Positions 1 to 8,458 of a stretch of DNA of 26,130 bases are shown here, one piece after another. The stretch covers positions 23,952 to 50,081 of the forward strand of contig LIHJ01000017.1 of assembly GCA_001399805.1 (NCBI GenBank), given 5' to 3'. The DNA is from Candidatus Bathyarchaeota archaeon BA1 (lineage in GTDB: Archaea > Thermoproteota > Bathyarchaeia > Bathyarchaeales > Bathyarchaeaceae). Made by a program: the position numbers and the translations under genes. Under the pieces are notes generated by a model. The model was not told the DNA's origin, did not search any database, and saw only the letters and a program-made list of their open reading frames with translations. Each line of letters opens with the position of its first letter. The first letter of the stretch is position 1.

Positions 1-103
1 ATGTAGGGAAAAGCTTCTCTTAACCCCTCTGAAAGTTTAACTTTCATACAAAAATTTTTACTTTCTCCCCACTATAAAACTATTGTTTCTATGCGTTTTG
101 GTC

Positions 104-121
104 GAAGACGGATTCGTCTTC
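104..121. terminator. Perfect 7-bp hairpin with 4-nt loop
   Basis: GAAGACG at 104-110 pairs with CGTCTTC at 115-121 around a GATT loop, followed by a pyrimidine-rich stretch. A TATA-like ACTATAAAAC lies at 71-80. It may be the terminator of a gene to the left of the window or the 5' part of a small transcript. The sequence alone does not decide between these. Confidence 0.35.
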
Positions 122-200
122 TTCTAAAGAGCTGTAAGTTGCTTTAGCCCTTCCTTTCGCGCCGTTCTAGAGTTAGTGGAGTGTGTTCTAAAGAGTAGCA

Positions 201-233
201 TTATATACTCGTAATGTGGGTTTTTATGAGGAT
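201..233 (+). promoter_or_regulatory. TATA-like box and ribosome site for the 241 gene
   Basis: TTATATA at 201-207 is a good archaeal TATA box and would place the transcript start near 228-232. GAGGAT at 228-233 lies 7 nt before the GTG at 241, which supports that start over the ATG at 247. An ATG at 226 is in the same frame but hits a stop after four codons. Confidence 0.5.
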
Positions 234-240
234 ATGTTAA

Positions 241-944
241 GTGCGGATGAATATGATGGATATTATGCCGACGAACATTGCGCCGCCCGTGCCTTGGTGG
301 TATGCGTTCTTGCCCCTGATCATAGTCGGCGTTGTGACCATCGGTATAGTATGCTTGATAGTGGTAGGCATCTTAATAGGTAGACGTGTTACCATAAACC
401 TAAAGACCGGAGGGGTCGTCGCGTTGACGTTAGCCTCAATCATTCTTCTGAGCGGGCTCTGGTGCATGTTCCTCACGCCCACCGTAACCTACTCAGAAAC
501 TAAGGAGAGTTTCTACCGTCGCATCTCAATCGACGGGCTCGGAGCTTGGAGTTACCCCGTCAGCGTCCAAGAGGGAGACACTTTATTTGGCTCCGTGGAG
601 TACATAATTAAGGCTTATGAAGGCCCACCACTGCCTCCACCACTGTCTTCGGTAAGGACTTTCAACGTACGCGTTTACGACCCAGATGACAACATAGTTT
701 GGTCCGAAACCAACGTCACATACGCCTATTTCAACGTAAAATCTTCAAAGTCGGGCGTAATCAAAGTTGAAGTACGGAACCCAAATCAGCAGGCCATCGA
801 ATCAGCGTCCAAATCACCATAAGTGTGAAAGTGACATATCGCCCCCTCGAACCGCTGGGGCAATGGCTCTCCCTCGTCTCGCTTCCCATCTTCGGGCTGG
901 GTATGTGGGCCTCCGGCGTATTCGCAACCATGCGGAAGAAATAA
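241..944 (+). pseudogene. Archaeal membrane protein with extracytoplasmic beta-domain, frameshifted near its C-terminus
   Basis: The open frame runs from GTG 241 to a stop at 820-822. It encodes two hydrophobic segments (about residues 19-48 and 59-80) and then a strand-rich domain with QEGDTLFGSVEY and VRVYDPDDNIVW. At 801 the frame that begins ISVQITISVKVTYRPLEP continues the same pattern and adds a C-terminal membrane helix (QWLSLVSLPIFGLGMW) and the basic end ATMRKK, stopping at 942-944. One missing A in 'ATCGAATCAGC' around 798-801 explains the break. The restored product would be about 234 residues: two N-terminal helices, a beta-sandwich that may resemble emp24/GOLD domains, and one C-terminal anchor. 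Function is unknown. Whether the indel is real or an assembly error cannot be told here. Confidence 0.72.
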
Positions 945-1023
945 AAGAGGGGATCGGTGAACATACACGCATGACGGCAAGGTTGTTAAGGTTAGGGATT
1001 TTGTTAAACGTTTCAGGAGTTAG

Positions 1024-1053
1024 CGACTCTAGACAACTCATCCTTTAGAGTCG
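1024..1053. terminator. Inverted repeat between convergent genes
   Basis: CGACTCTA at 1024-1031 is perfectly complementary to TAGAGTCG at 1046-1053, with a 14-nt loop. It sits in the 133-bp gap between the plus-strand membrane protein and the minus-strand cgi121, where a shared bidirectional terminator would be expected. There is no clear T-tract, so the role is inferred from position. Confidence 0.4.
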
Positions 1054-1077
1054 ATGAGGTGAAATCTTCGGCCAGAT

Positions 1078-1620
1078 CTACTTGATTGTCGCCAACAACG
1101 CTATGTGCTCAATCACCAAATCCATCAAACTTCTCCCAGCCTTGAGTTCGATGTCAGAAACACCAAATAACTTTTTGATGCCTTCAAGCTTTTCATCAGC
1201 CAACTCGAGGACGCTGTCGTCGCGCTCACCCGATATGACCTCTGAGATGGTTTCTAAGGTTGCGGTTGCTTTTTGCTGAGTTTCAGCTATGATGAGAACA
1301 GCGATCCGCGAGGATGTGGGATTGATCCCAAGGATCTCCACGGCCCTCCTGATCTGCCGTTGAGCCGAGGCGAAGAGAAGGGCTTCAACAGCCAAGTTGT
1401 TTGAAATGTTTTGTCTGTTTTTAAACGCATTTAATGCATTTAGTGCAGCAAAGTATAGGTGCTCCCAACCAGCTATCAATCTAGCGTCAAAAAACTGAAC
1501 ATAGGCATCACCCACCTTCCTCCGAACGAGATCAAAGAACCCACCAATGTCCTCGATCTTAACGTCTCGGAAGCCAGCTATGGCGAGATACTTATTGAAG
1601 TCTTCCAGTTTTTTGATCAA
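1078..1620 (-). CDS. cgi121: KEOPS complex subunit Cgi121
   Basis: A 180-residue protein with the Cgi121 core: VQFFDARLIAGWEHLYFAA, an ALNAF segment and the 'LLFASAQRQIRRAVEILGI' stretch typical of the family. In archaea Cgi121 binds Bud32 and the tRNA 3' CCA end within KEOPS, the complex that makes t6A37 on ANN-decoding tRNAs. The C-terminal third (residues about 120-180) is the usual alpha/beta end of the fold. The start ATG at 1618-1620 overlaps the stop of the upstream phosphoribosyltransferase gene by 4 nt (ATGA), so the two are translationally coupled. No other KEOPS gene (kae1, bud32, pcc1) is in the window, as is common in archaea. Confidence 0.86.
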   Translation of the reverse strand: MIKKLEDFNKYLAIAGFRDVKIEDIGGFFDLVRRKVGDAYVQFFDARLIAGWEHLYFAALNALNAFKNRQNISNNLAVEALLFASAQRQIRRAVEILGINPTSSRIAVLIIAETQQKATATLETISEVISGERDDSVLELADEKLEGIKKLFGVSDIELKAGRSLMDLVIEHIALLATIK

Positions 1621-2216
1621 TCTTCTTCCTCAGATATTTCCCGGATAAATCGCTCCACTAACTTACGGTCTAATCCTGATCGCACCAATTTCTCTTTTGC
1701 CTCTTCAATGGACTCTCCTTCACTCCTACACTTTTCAACAACGTTCCTGAGGGTTTCCTTCCTCTCCCACGGGAAAATGATCCAATGGCTTGTTTTCCTT
1801 TCATACCAGTCTGGAAACGTGATGCTCCAAGGCTTATAATAGATGGTTGCGATTTTAACCTCGGTTGCTCCATGCTCTTGCAGATGTGAACGAACAAGGC
1901 GAAGGCTCTTCCCCGTGTCCGCAACATCATCCACAATGAGCGCCTTCTTGCCCATCACGGATACGGAAACGGGTTGCGTGATCACGGGCTCACCCTTGGT
2001 CTTGGCAACCCCCAAGTAAAACTCAGCCTTCACATTCGCCAACTCAGGACTCTCCAGCAAATCCGACATGATGCGCGCTGGCGGCCAACCACCACGTGAA
2101 ATGCCCACAATCACATCAGGTTTGAAATTGTCCCTACGTATTTTATCGGCAAGATTCAAAAGCAACTCATAAATCTCCTCCCACGTGGGGACCTCAAACT
2201 CTAACTCTCCGCTCAA
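1617..2216 (-). CDS. Phosphoribosyltransferase (xanthine/hypoxanthine-guanine type, COG2236-like)
   Basis: A 199-residue type I phosphoribosyltransferase. The N-terminal part has VIVGISRGGWPPARIMSDLL (about residues 35-54), and the PRPP-binding loop ALIVDDVADTGKS is at 92-104. The FPDWYERKTSHWIIFPWE segment matches the base-binding hood of archaeal purine PRTases and related proteins. Family members salvage hypoxanthine, guanine or xanthine using PRPP; the base specificity cannot be read from the sequence. Residues 145-199 form a charged helical tail beyond the usual core. The start is TTG at 2214-2216, chosen because GAGGAGGAG lies 5 nt upstream. It overlaps cgi121 by 4 nt. Confidence 0.85.
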   Translation of the reverse strand: MSGELEFEVPTWEEIYELLLNLADKIRRDNFKPDVIVGISRGGWPPARIMSDLLESPELANVKAEFYLGVAKTKGEPVITQPVSVSVMGKKALIVDDVADTGKSLRLVRSHLQEHGATEVKIATIYYKPWSITFPDWYERKTSHWIIFPWERKETLRNVVEKCRSEGESIEEAKEKLVRSGLDRKLVERFIREISEEED

Positions 2217-2263
2217 GATGCTCCTCCTCAGAAAAGCCGGAATAAAAGTGAGATAATAAATGA

Positions 2264-2317
2264 TTTAAGTCTTGTCACCTCAAATGTATGAATGAAACTT
2301 AATTTTCTGCCTCCGAG
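2264..2317. repeat. Direct repeat copy 1: degenerate copy of the ftcd upstream/start region
   Basis: This 54-nt segment aligns without gaps to 2716-2769, with eight mismatches, six of the T/C or A/G type. It includes the TTTAAGTCTTGTC promoter-like part and ATGAAACTTAAT, but here the frame closes after eleven codons. Together with 2323-2350 it looks like the scar of a duplicated ftcd-hutI region from which the genes were deleted. Confidence 0.75.
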
Positions 2318-2322
2318 CTCAT

Positions 2323-2350
2323 AAGGCAGGAAGTGGACCTATTGATCGGA
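2323..2350. repeat. Short copy of the hutI 5' region
   Basis: AAGGCAGG at 2323-2330 is also found at 3734-3741, just before hutI. The 20 nt at 2331-2350 match 3761-3780 (hutI codons about 5-11) at 17 of 20 positions, sharing GACCTATTGAT, and the three differences are transitions. In the hutI locus 19 nt separate the two blocks; here they are adjacent. The match is short, so this reading depends on its position right behind the ftcd-like repeat. Confidence 0.5.
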
Positions 2351-2355
2351 AGCGG

Positions 2356-2577
2356 CTATTTCGTACTGATCTTCTCTATCTCCCTAGTTTTTCCTTCACA
2401 ATATTCCCTGTATTCCTCAGGGTCAACTATTCTTGCCATTACTATTCTAGACTCGATTTCGCTTAGTGCGGATCTGGCTTTCACTAAGGCCTCCCTCTCC
2501 TCAAGTTCTAGACCCCTTTTCATCAACCATTCAAGTAATTTCCTGTCAACGACTCTCAATGCCTCTAAGATTTCCAT
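2356..2577 (-). CDS. Small hypothetical protein, 73 aa
   Basis: An open frame encoding a highly charged, mostly helical product (EILEALRVVDRKLLEWLMKR, then EALVKARSALSEIESRI). The charge pattern and amphipathic heptads look like a real small protein rather than an antisense shadow. A GTGAT-like ribosome site lies about 4 nt before ATG 2575-2577. I do not recognise the family. It lies between the phosphoribosyltransferase and the ftcd promoter, next to the duplication scar, and may be a remnant. Confidence 0.42.
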   Translation of the reverse strand: MEILEALRVVDRKLLEWLMKRGLELEEREALVKARSALSEIESRIVMARIVDPEEYREYCEGKTREIEKISTK

Positions 2578-2715
2578 TCCATCACAACCGTGAACATAAA
2601 TGGGCCCTTCATTTTAAGCCTTATGGTGAACACCTTATTAAAGTTGGAAAAGCAGTTAAGTGTGTAACGGATTCTGCTACCGCAGGGCCGGCCACAGAAA
2701 TTTCATTCAGGAGCG

Positions 2716-2769
2716 TTTAAGTCTTGTCGCCTCAAATGTGTGAATGAAACTTAATCTTACGCCTTTAAG
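2716..2769 (+). repeat. Direct repeat copy 2 / probable ftcd promoter and leader
   Basis: The intact partner of 2264-2317. It starts with TTTAAGT, a weak TATA-like sequence, and runs through an ATG at 2744 that is in frame with ftcd. If TTTAAGT is the TATA box, transcription would start near 2741-2746. That gives either a leaderless message from ATG 2744 or a 70-nt leader before the TTG at 2813. Confidence 0.55.
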
Positions 2770-2812
2770 TTATATCATTATCTGGGCGTTAACTTTAAGG
2801 TGGGTATGTAGT

Positions 2813-3745
2813 TTGGGGGAAATTGTTGAGTGTGTGCCGAACTTTAGCACATCGAATCCCAACATTGTGGAGGCAATTTTAAATGAAATAAAAATGATTA
2901 AGGACACCTATCTTCTGGACTATACTTACGATAGCCACTATAACCGGCTTGTCGTTTCATATGTAGGAAGTAAAAACTCGGTTCTCGCAGCCGCTTTGAG
3001 TTCAGCGATGAAGGCGATTGAGCTTATCGACATGAATAAGCATAAGGGGCAGCATCCCCGCGTCGGAGCGGTGGACATTGTACCATTTATTCCCATTAGA
3101 GAGGTCAGCATGGAAGACTGCATTGACCTAGCAAAAACGTTTGGGAAAAGGCTAGCAGAAAGATGTGGGGTTCCAGTTTATCTTTATGGGGAGGCTGCCA
3201 CCCAACCCGAACGAAGAGACATAGATTGGATAAGGCAGGGCGAATACGAGAGCCTTCAAGAGATGTTGAGGAGACCGGAAAGAAAACCTGACTTTGGGCC
3301 AGTGTCCCCTCACCCAACAGCAGGGGCGACCATAACCGGAGCCCGCAAAATCATGGTGGGCTTAAACGTCAATCTTGGAACCCAAGACATGGAGATAGCT
3401 AAGAAAATAGCCAAGGCTCTGCACGCTAAGAAAGGAGGACTGGCCTTCGTGAGGGCTATGGCCGCCAAGATCCCTGACAAAAATATCACTCAAATCGGGA
3501 TGAGCATAAGTGACTTCGAAAAAACACCCTTGTACAGGGTCTTTGAGTTGATCAAAATTGAGGCAGAGCGATACAACGTTCCCATAGTCGGCTCAGAGTT
3601 CTGTGGACTGGTCCCTTTACAAGCGATAATAGATGTAGCCGGATACTATTTGAAGATAGATAATTTAAACAAGAATCGGGTGCTTGAGGTGGCTATACAA
3701 AGGGCCATAGAAAAGGGGCAAAGCCACTCTAGGAAGGCAGGTTGA
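2813..3745 (+). CDS. ftcd: Glutamate formimidoyltransferase
   Basis: Last step of histidine degradation: it moves the formimino group of N-formimino-L-glutamate to a tetrahydrofolate-type carrier and releases glutamate (EC 2.1.2.5). Seen: the N-terminal VECVPNFS, the active-site block GQHPRVGAVDIVPFIP with the catalytic His, VYLYGEAA, and PDFGPVSPHPTAGATITGAR. The protein has only the formiminotransferase domains and no fused cyclodeaminase. TTG 2813 is preferred because AAGGTGG (2797-2803) precedes it by 9 nt and homologues begin just before IVECVPNFS. The same frame also opens at ATG 2744, adding 23 atypical hydrophobic residues. The stop overlaps the hutI start region, so the two genes form an operon. 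Confidence 0.93.
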   Translation: MGEIVECVPNFSTSNPNIVEAILNEIKMIKDTYLLDYTYDSHYNRLVVSYVGSKNSVLAAALSSAMKAIELIDMNKHKGQHPRVGAVDIVPFIPIREVSMEDCIDLAKTFGKRLAERCGVPVYLYGEAATQPERRDIDWIRQGEYESLQEMLRRPERKPDFGPVSPHPTAGATITGARKIMVGLNVNLGTQDMEIAKKIAKALHAKKGGLAFVRAMAAKIPDKNITQIGMSISDFEKTPLYRVFELIKIEAERYNVPIVGSEFCGLVPLQAIIDVAGYYLKIDNLNKNRVLEVAIQRAIEKGQSHSRKAG

Positions 3746-3747
3746 GG

Positions 3748-5025
3748 ATGACCAGAAAAAAAGTAGACCTATTGATTGAAAATGCGAGGGAACTCATCAC
3801 CCTACGAGGCGGGAGCCAAAAACCACTCCTAAGGGAGCGCCTAAAAGACATAGGGATCATTCAGGACGGAGGCCTAGCCATCCACGAAGGAAGAATCTTC
3901 GCTGTGGGGGTAACTCATGAAATTAAAAGAAAATTTGAAGGTAAGGAAACAATGGACGCGAGCGAGAAGGTGGTTATGCCTGGCTTCATAGACCCCCACA
4001 CGCATCTAGTTTTCGCTGGCTCCCGGGAGGATGAGTTTGAAATGAGGATAGAGGGCGCGACATACATGGAAGTATTGGAGAAGGGTGGGGGGATCCTAAA
4101 GACGGTGGAAGCAACGAGAAGAGCTAGCAAGGATGAGTTGATTGAGTGTTGCAAGAAAACGCTAAATGTTATGTTAGAGCATGGGACCACTACGGTAGAG
4201 GCTAAGAGTGGCTATGGCTTAACCACCAACGATGAGATAAAATGCTTGGAAGTCATAAAACGCCTAAATGGGGAGCATCCCATCGACATCGTGCCCACTT
4301 TCCTTGGGGCACACGCCATCCCAAGAGAGTATAAAAACAATGCAGATGAATACGTGAAACTCATAATAGGTGAAATGATTCCAGCGGTTGCGAATCGCAG
4401 GTTAGCAGAATTTTGTGATGTTTTTTGTGAAAGGGGAGTATTCAGCATTGAGCATTCTCGGAAGATTCTTCTCAGCGGGAAGGAATATGGTTTAACGCCC
4501 AAACTGCACGCGGATGAAATGACTAGGCTCGGAGGCGCGGAATTGGCTGCGGAGGTGAGAGCAATTTCGGCGGATCACCTACTATTTGCCTCCGACGATG
4601 GCATGAGGATGATGGCAAAACAGGGGGTGGTTGCTGTTTTGCTTCCAGGATCATCCTTGTCACTTATGATGGGGACGTATGCGGATGCCAGAAAAATGAT
4701 TCGATGGGGTGTGCCCGTTGCCTTGGGAACAGACTATAGCCCAAGCTGTTGGGTGGAGAATCAGCAACTCATCATCGCATTGGCTTGCCATCAGATGAGG
4801 GTGGTACCCGCGGAAGCCATAGCGGCTGCAACAATAAACGCCGCTCACGCTATCAATCGAGCGCGTGAGGTGGGAAGCCTGGAACCTGGTAAAAAGGGAG
4901 ACCTTATCATCCTTAATATCCCGAATCATAGGTTTCTGGGATATCGTTTCGGAGCAAACCTCGTGGAAAAGGTGATTAAAGAGGGAAGGCTCGTCGTGGA
5001 TGAGGGAATACTGCTTAAGAATTGA
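3748..5025 (+). CDS. hutI: Imidazolonepropionase
   Basis: Hydrolyses 4-imidazolone-5-propanoate to N-formimino-L-glutamate (EC 3.5.2.7), directly feeding the ftcd product. It is an amidohydrolase with the metal site visible as DPHTH (His84, His86), LHADE (His254), SADH (His277) and GTDYSP (Asp329), numbered from ATG 3748. Family signatures FAGSREDEFEMR, GGGILKTVEATR and TTVEAKSGYG are present. Its length of about 425 residues is normal. A TTG at 3742 is in frame and overlaps the ftcd stop; ATG 3748 is slightly favoured by spacing. It converges on hutU with a 33-nt gap. Confidence 0.96.
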   Translation: MTRKKVDLLIENARELITLRGGSQKPLLRERLKDIGIIQDGGLAIHEGRIFAVGVTHEIKRKFEGKETMDASEKVVMPGFIDPHTHLVFAGSREDEFEMRIEGATYMEVLEKGGGILKTVEATRRASKDELIECCKKTLNVMLEHGTTTVEAKSGYGLTTNDEIKCLEVIKRLNGEHPIDIVPTFLGAHAIPREYKNNADEYVKLIIGEMIPAVANRRLAEFCDVFCERGVFSIEHSRKILLSGKEYGLTPKLHADEMTRLGGAELAAEVRAISADHLLFASDDGMRMMAKQGVVAVLLPGSSLSLMMGTYADARKMIRWGVPVALGTDYSPSCWVENQQLIIALACHQMRVVPAEAIAAATINAAHAINRAREVGSLEPGKKGDLIILNIPNHRFLGYRFGANLVEKVIKEGRLVVDEGILLKN

Positions 5026-5058
5026 TGTTCAACAGGCTTGATAATATCCTTAAAGAAT

Positions 5059-6810
5059 TCACTCACGATTAATCATGGGCGCCTTGATCCCCTTTTCCTT
5101 AGCTATCTTTATCGATGCTTCATAACCTGCGTCGGCGTGTCGAACAATTCCTATACCCGGGTCAACGGTGAAGAGGCGGACTGCCTTTTCCTCCGCCTCT
5201 TTAGTGCCATCTAAGACCATTCCGAACCCAGCAGAGATGCTGTATCCCATCCCCTGTCCGCCTCCTTGGTGTACTGCTACCCATGTGGCGCCCGCTGAAG
5301 TATTTAGCAGAGCATTCAGAATCGGCCAATCTGCAACGGCGTCGCTGCCGTCCTTCATACCTTCCGTCTCTCTGTAGGGTGAAGCTACGCTCCCACTGTC
5401 AAGATGATCCCTCCCGACCCATATCGGTCCGATTTCACCAGCAGCGACCATATCGTTTACGATCTTACCAAACCTAGCCCTTTCACCGTATCCAAGCCAG
5501 CAAACTCGGGCCGGAAGACCTTGAAACTTAACATATTTTCTGGCTTTCTCGATCCAGCGCACGAGTTTTTCGTTATACCCAAACCCCTTAACGATGACAT
5601 CATCCAATTTGGCTATGTCCTCTGGGTCCCCGCGTAAGCTTGTCCATCGGAAGGGCCCCCTTCCCTCCTCAAGCATGGGCCGGATGTAGGCTTCAATGAA
5701 CCCTGGGTAAATGAAGGCCTCTTCTAAACCTGCATCATAGGCACTCTTCCTTATGTTGTTGCCATACTCAAATGCGATGGCCCCTCGTTTAACAAAGCCA
5801 ACGATAGCCTCGACATGTTTCCTCATAGATTCAAGAGCCATCTTCACATACTTCTCAGGCTCTCTCTCTCTTAGTTCTGTGGCTTCTTTGACGCTCAGCC
5901 CAGACGGAATATAGCTTAAAGGATCATGAGCAGGAGTCTGATCCGTCACCGTATCCGGTATGAAATTTCTTCGTAGCAGCTCTGGAAGCACATCTGCTGC
6001 GTTTCCTAACAAGCCTATGCTTATTGCCTCTTCATCCTCCTTGGCTTTGGTAACCATATCGATTGCCCTATCTAGATCATTCGTCCATGTGTCGAGCCAG
6101 CCGCCATCGATCCTCTTTCTAATAACTTCCTCATCAACCTCAACTATGAGACCCACTCCATCGTTCATTTTGATGGCAAGCGGTTGGGCGCCGCCCATGG
6201 CGCCGATGCCTGCGGTAAGGGAAAATTTGCCCTTGAGGCTCCCCTCAAAATGTCTTTCAGCAACGCATGCAAACGTTTCGTAGGTTCCCTGAAGAATGCC
6301 TTGAATGCCGATGAAGTTCCATGATCCCGCGGTGTATTGACCGAACACCATTAACCCTTTTTTCTCAAGCTCCCAGAAGTGTTCCCAATTAGCCCATTTT
6401 CCCACGAGCATAGAATTACACATCACCATTCTCGGGGCCAATTCATGGGTTTTAAACACAGCAACTGGTTTCCCGCTCTGAACGACCAAGGTCTCATCTG
6501 GTTGCAGAGTTAGCAACGCATCCACTATTGTTTCGAAACATTCCCAGTTTCGTGCGGCTTTTCCCATTCCACCGTAAACGATGAGGCTTTTAGGGTCTTT
6601 GGCAACATCGGAATCAAGAACGTTAAATAACATCCTCGATATACCCTCAATCTGCCAGTTTACGCAGTGGAGCTTAGGGCCCCTAATGGCTCTCACCACC
6701 TTCGTCTCGGGATCATAGTAACCTTCCTTAACAAGCTTTTCAAGGGGACGACCAAGCTTCTCAACAACCTCCAGAATAACCCTCTTCTTAACCTTCTTCC
6801 CGGCTACCAA
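5059..6810 (-). CDS. hutU: Urocanate hydratase
   Basis: Adds water to urocanate to give 4-imidazolone-5-propanoate, using a tightly bound NAD+ as electrophile (EC 4.2.1.49). Seen: [13 protein letters not shown], the NAD-loop [15 protein letters not shown], the [13 protein letters not shown] segment with the conserved Cys437, and the long C-terminal signature starting [17 protein letters not shown] and ending in [13 protein letters not shown]. The 583-residue length agrees with the family. The start is TTG 6808-6810, preceded by GGATGAGG 4 nt upstream; an ATG at 6818-6820 is out of frame. It is transcribed against hutI, so it has its own promoter in the 6811-7283 gap. Confidence 0.96.
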   Translation of the reverse strand: MVAGKKVKKRVILEVVEKLGRPLEKLVKEGYYDPETKVVRAIRGPKLHCVNWQIEGISRMLFNVLDSDVAKDPKSLIVYGGMGKAARNWECFETIVDALLTLQPDETLVVQSGKPVAVFKTHELAPRMVMCNSMLVGKWANWEHFWELEKKGLMVFGQYTAGSWNFIGIQGILQGTYETFACVAERHFEGSLKGKFSLTAGIGAMGGAQPLAIKMNDGVGLIVEVDEEVIRKRIDGGWLDTWTNDLDRAIDMVTKAKEDEEAISIGLLGNAADVLPELLRRNFIPDTVTDQTPAHDPLSYIPSGLSVKEATELREREPEKYVKMALESMRKHVEAIVGFVKRGAIAFEYGNNIRKSAYDAGLEEAFIYPGFIEAYIRPMLEEGRGPFRWTSLRGDPEDIAKLDDVIVKGFGYNEKLVRWIEKARKYVKFQGLPARVCWLGYGERARFGKIVNDMVAAGEIGPIWVGRDHLDSGSVASPYRETEGMKDGSDAVADWPILNALLNTSAGATWVAVHQGGGQGMGYSISAGFGMVLDGTKEAEEKAVRLFTVDPGIGIVRHADAGYEASIKIAKEKGIKAPMINRE

Positions 6811-7283
6811 GCTTCCTCATCCCGTATGTATCCTACTGTAGAATCATCCCCTTAAATGTTCCATCAACAAGTGTTAGTGGGGGATAAAAAATTTGAGAAC
6901 GTTCCATTAAAAAAGAACGGTGATATAATGAGATGAGTTCAATTGGGTGCTCTTGGTGAGGTTGGAGGCTTTGGGAGACAATATTTATGATTTAAGATAT
7001 TATTCATAAGTTGCAGGCTTCGTCTATGGACTACTGGATGGTACGCCTAACAGTGGTTTGCATGATGGGGTTGCAGTTCTTCTGTTTTTTGAATTTTTTC
7101 GATCCATAGGACTTTAGGAGGGGGGAGATACTAGGAATTTTATAATCTCGTTGCCTGATAAGGCTTCTCGGTGTTTTTTCAATAGGACCATGGTGGAATT
7201 GAAAGCTTGCCTAAGTGCGAGTTAGTTGTCACTTAATCATTAAATATGAGCTCTTTGCTTGTGAATATTAATGAGGGGTTTGG
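6811..7283. other. 473-bp intergenic region
   Basis: It holds the divergent control regions of hutU (minus) and the DUF433 gene (plus). TTAAATATG near 7242 is a possible TATA box for the latter. AGGAGGGGGGAGAT near 7115 looks like a strong ribosome site, but the frames after it close at once. I see no RNA gene or convincing protein remnant. Confidence 0.4.
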
Positions 7284-7535
7284 ATGACTGCCATAATCGA
7301 GGTGGATCCAGAGATCTTAGGAGGGAAGCCGGTGATCAAGGGCACTAGAGTTCCCGTGGACTTAGTGCTGGAACTTGTCGAACTTGGATACTCGATTGAT
7401 CGCATTATTGAGGAGTATCCGCATCTATCTAAGGATGTTGTAACTGAGGTGTTAAAGCTTACGAAAAGGATGCATGAGGCTGTCAGCTACAATAAGGTGA
7501 GGATGCTAATGAGAGTTCAAGATGACAGAGGTTGA
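7284..7535 (+). CDS. DUF433 domain protein (VapB-like antitoxin family)
   Basis: 83 residues with the DUF433 hallmark: DPEILGGKPVIKGTRVPVDL at 8-27, then a helix-turn-helix-like LVELGYSIDRIIEEYPHLSKDVVTEVL. These proteins are usually antitoxins or DNA-binding regulators encoded just before a PIN-like (DUF5615) toxin. GAGGGG upstream of ATG 7284 is a clear ribosome site. No toxin follows: the next frame, at about 7527, encodes only 15 residues before its stop, and then an unrelated retropepsin-like gene begins. It may be an orphan antitoxin or a solitary regulator. Confidence 0.85.
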   Translation: MTAIIEVDPEILGGKPVIKGTRVPVDLVLELVELGYSIDRIIEEYPHLSKDVVTEVLKLTKRMHEAVSYNKVRMLMRVQDDRG

Positions 7536-7560
7536 AAGAAGATTGCGTGTTCTAAGCACA

Positions 7561-7570
7561 ACTATATAAG
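7561..7570 (+). promoter_or_regulatory. TATA box of the retropepsin-like gene
   Basis: ACTATATAAG is a near-ideal archaeal TATA box. About 25 nt downstream lie the candidate starts TTG 7590, GTG 7593 and ATG 7602, none with a Shine-Dalgarno site, so the message is probably leaderless or nearly so. It also separates this gene from the DUF433 transcript. Confidence 0.55.
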
Positions 7571-7589
7571 CGAGTCTGAGAGCAGATGC

Positions 7590-8000
7590 TTGGTGCGCTG
7601 TATGGGCTTTGCCAAGGCTAAATTCAAGGTTGTGGGGGATAAGGGCTCGCTGGAGGGAACCGCAATCGCAGACACGGGATCCTTGATGAGTGTGATTGAT
7701 GAAATCTTGGTGGACAAGCTGGGTCTAAAATATACGGGGAGAGCCCTCGAGTTGACAACGTTATCTGGCGAGGAAATCACATCCAATGAGGCATTAATAA
7801 ACGCCTTTGAGGTGGAGGGCGAGAGGCTGGTTTCGGAGAGGGTCGCCATATGCAAGTTGCCAAACAATGTAAAGGAGAAGCTAAGGGCCATGGGAGCCCA
7901 TGAGCAGGTAATCATAGGTGTGATTACGCTGGAGGCAGCCGGCCTTACAGTGAACCCTCTGAAGGGAAGACTTGAAAAAGTCGGTTGGCTAACACTATAG
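7590..8000 (+). CDS. Retropepsin-like aspartyl protease family protein
   Basis: A 136-residue single-domain protein with the D-T-G-S active-site triplet in TAIADTGSLMSVIDEILVDK (about residues 25-44), a middle flap-like strand pair (LTTLSGEEITSNEA) and the C-terminal hydrophobic block QVIIGVITLEAAGLTVNP that normally follows in clan AA proteins. Like retropepsins it should act as a homodimer, each chain giving one Asp. Substrate and role in archaea are not known to me. The true start is probably ATG 7602 or the TTG/GTG just upstream, judged from the TATA box at 7561-7570. It sits between hut genes without an obvious functional link. Confidence 0.78.
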   Translation: MVRCMGFAKAKFKVVGDKGSLEGTAIADTGSLMSVIDEILVDKLGLKYTGRALELTTLSGEEITSNEALINAFEVEGERLVSERVAICKLPNNVKEKLRAMGAHEQVIIGVITLEAAGLTVNPLKGRLEKVGWLTL

Positions 8001-8209
8001 ACTGTATGGAAAACAATTTTGGGATAGTTTTCAAGATTTAAAAGCCGACCTCTTTCGCACTGGAAACGTCAAGGAGAAATGCCGAAACGATTTTGTCTTA
8101 CAAGAATATCTTTAATACAAGACTTTCTCGAAGTTCGAAATTTGTGCGCGCTTATTGTTTGTTAACAGGAATATCTGGTTTATCGAAATTGCTTATCTTA
8201 TAGTTCAAT

Positions 8210-8458
8210 TCACATTGAAATAGAGATCTCTGTAGTGTCCTTATCAGGTATTTCCATCAGTTCTTCAGGACTCTTTTCTTGTAAGTGACCTCCTAAGTAA
8301 ATACCTTCACGCAAAAGCAGTTTTCTTTGTCTAGGACTAGTTTTTAGATATTCGAGCCTTTTCCCCGATGTCCTGTATCGTTTACTTATTCGATATTGCT
8401 CTTTCCTTTCTTTAAATTCTTTACCAAATTTACGTAGTCTTCCTCGCCCTTTGCCCAT
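8210..8458 (-). CDS. Small basic hypothetical protein, 82 aa
   Basis: The product is strongly basic over residues 2-50 (GKGRGRLRKFGKEFKERKEQ, then RYRTSGKRLEYLKTSPRQRK) and acidic at the end. The surrounding DNA is noticeably more AT-rich than the hut genes. No family is recognised and no strong ribosome site precedes ATG 8456-8458. The basic head suggests nucleic-acid binding if the gene is real. It could also be a chance open frame. Confidence 0.38.
   Translation of the reverse strand: MGKGRGRLRKFGKEFKERKEQYRISKRYRTSGKRLEYLKTSPRQRKLLLREGIYLGGHLQEKSPEELMEIPDKDTTEISISM

Noticed and set aside
767..1048. Plus-strand ORF of 93 aa downstream of the membrane protein
   Set aside because: Wrong frame: the real continuation is the frame starting at 801, which encodes the C-terminal membrane helix. 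This ORF has no protein-like pattern.
2333..2593. Plus-strand ORF of 86 aa, rich in Ser and Leu
   Set aside because: Antisense shadow of the charged minus-strand ORF at 2356-2577; no ribosome site or family pattern.
5960..6283. Plus-strand ORF of 107 aa inside hutU
   Set aside because: Antisense shadow of a well-conserved urocanate hydratase.
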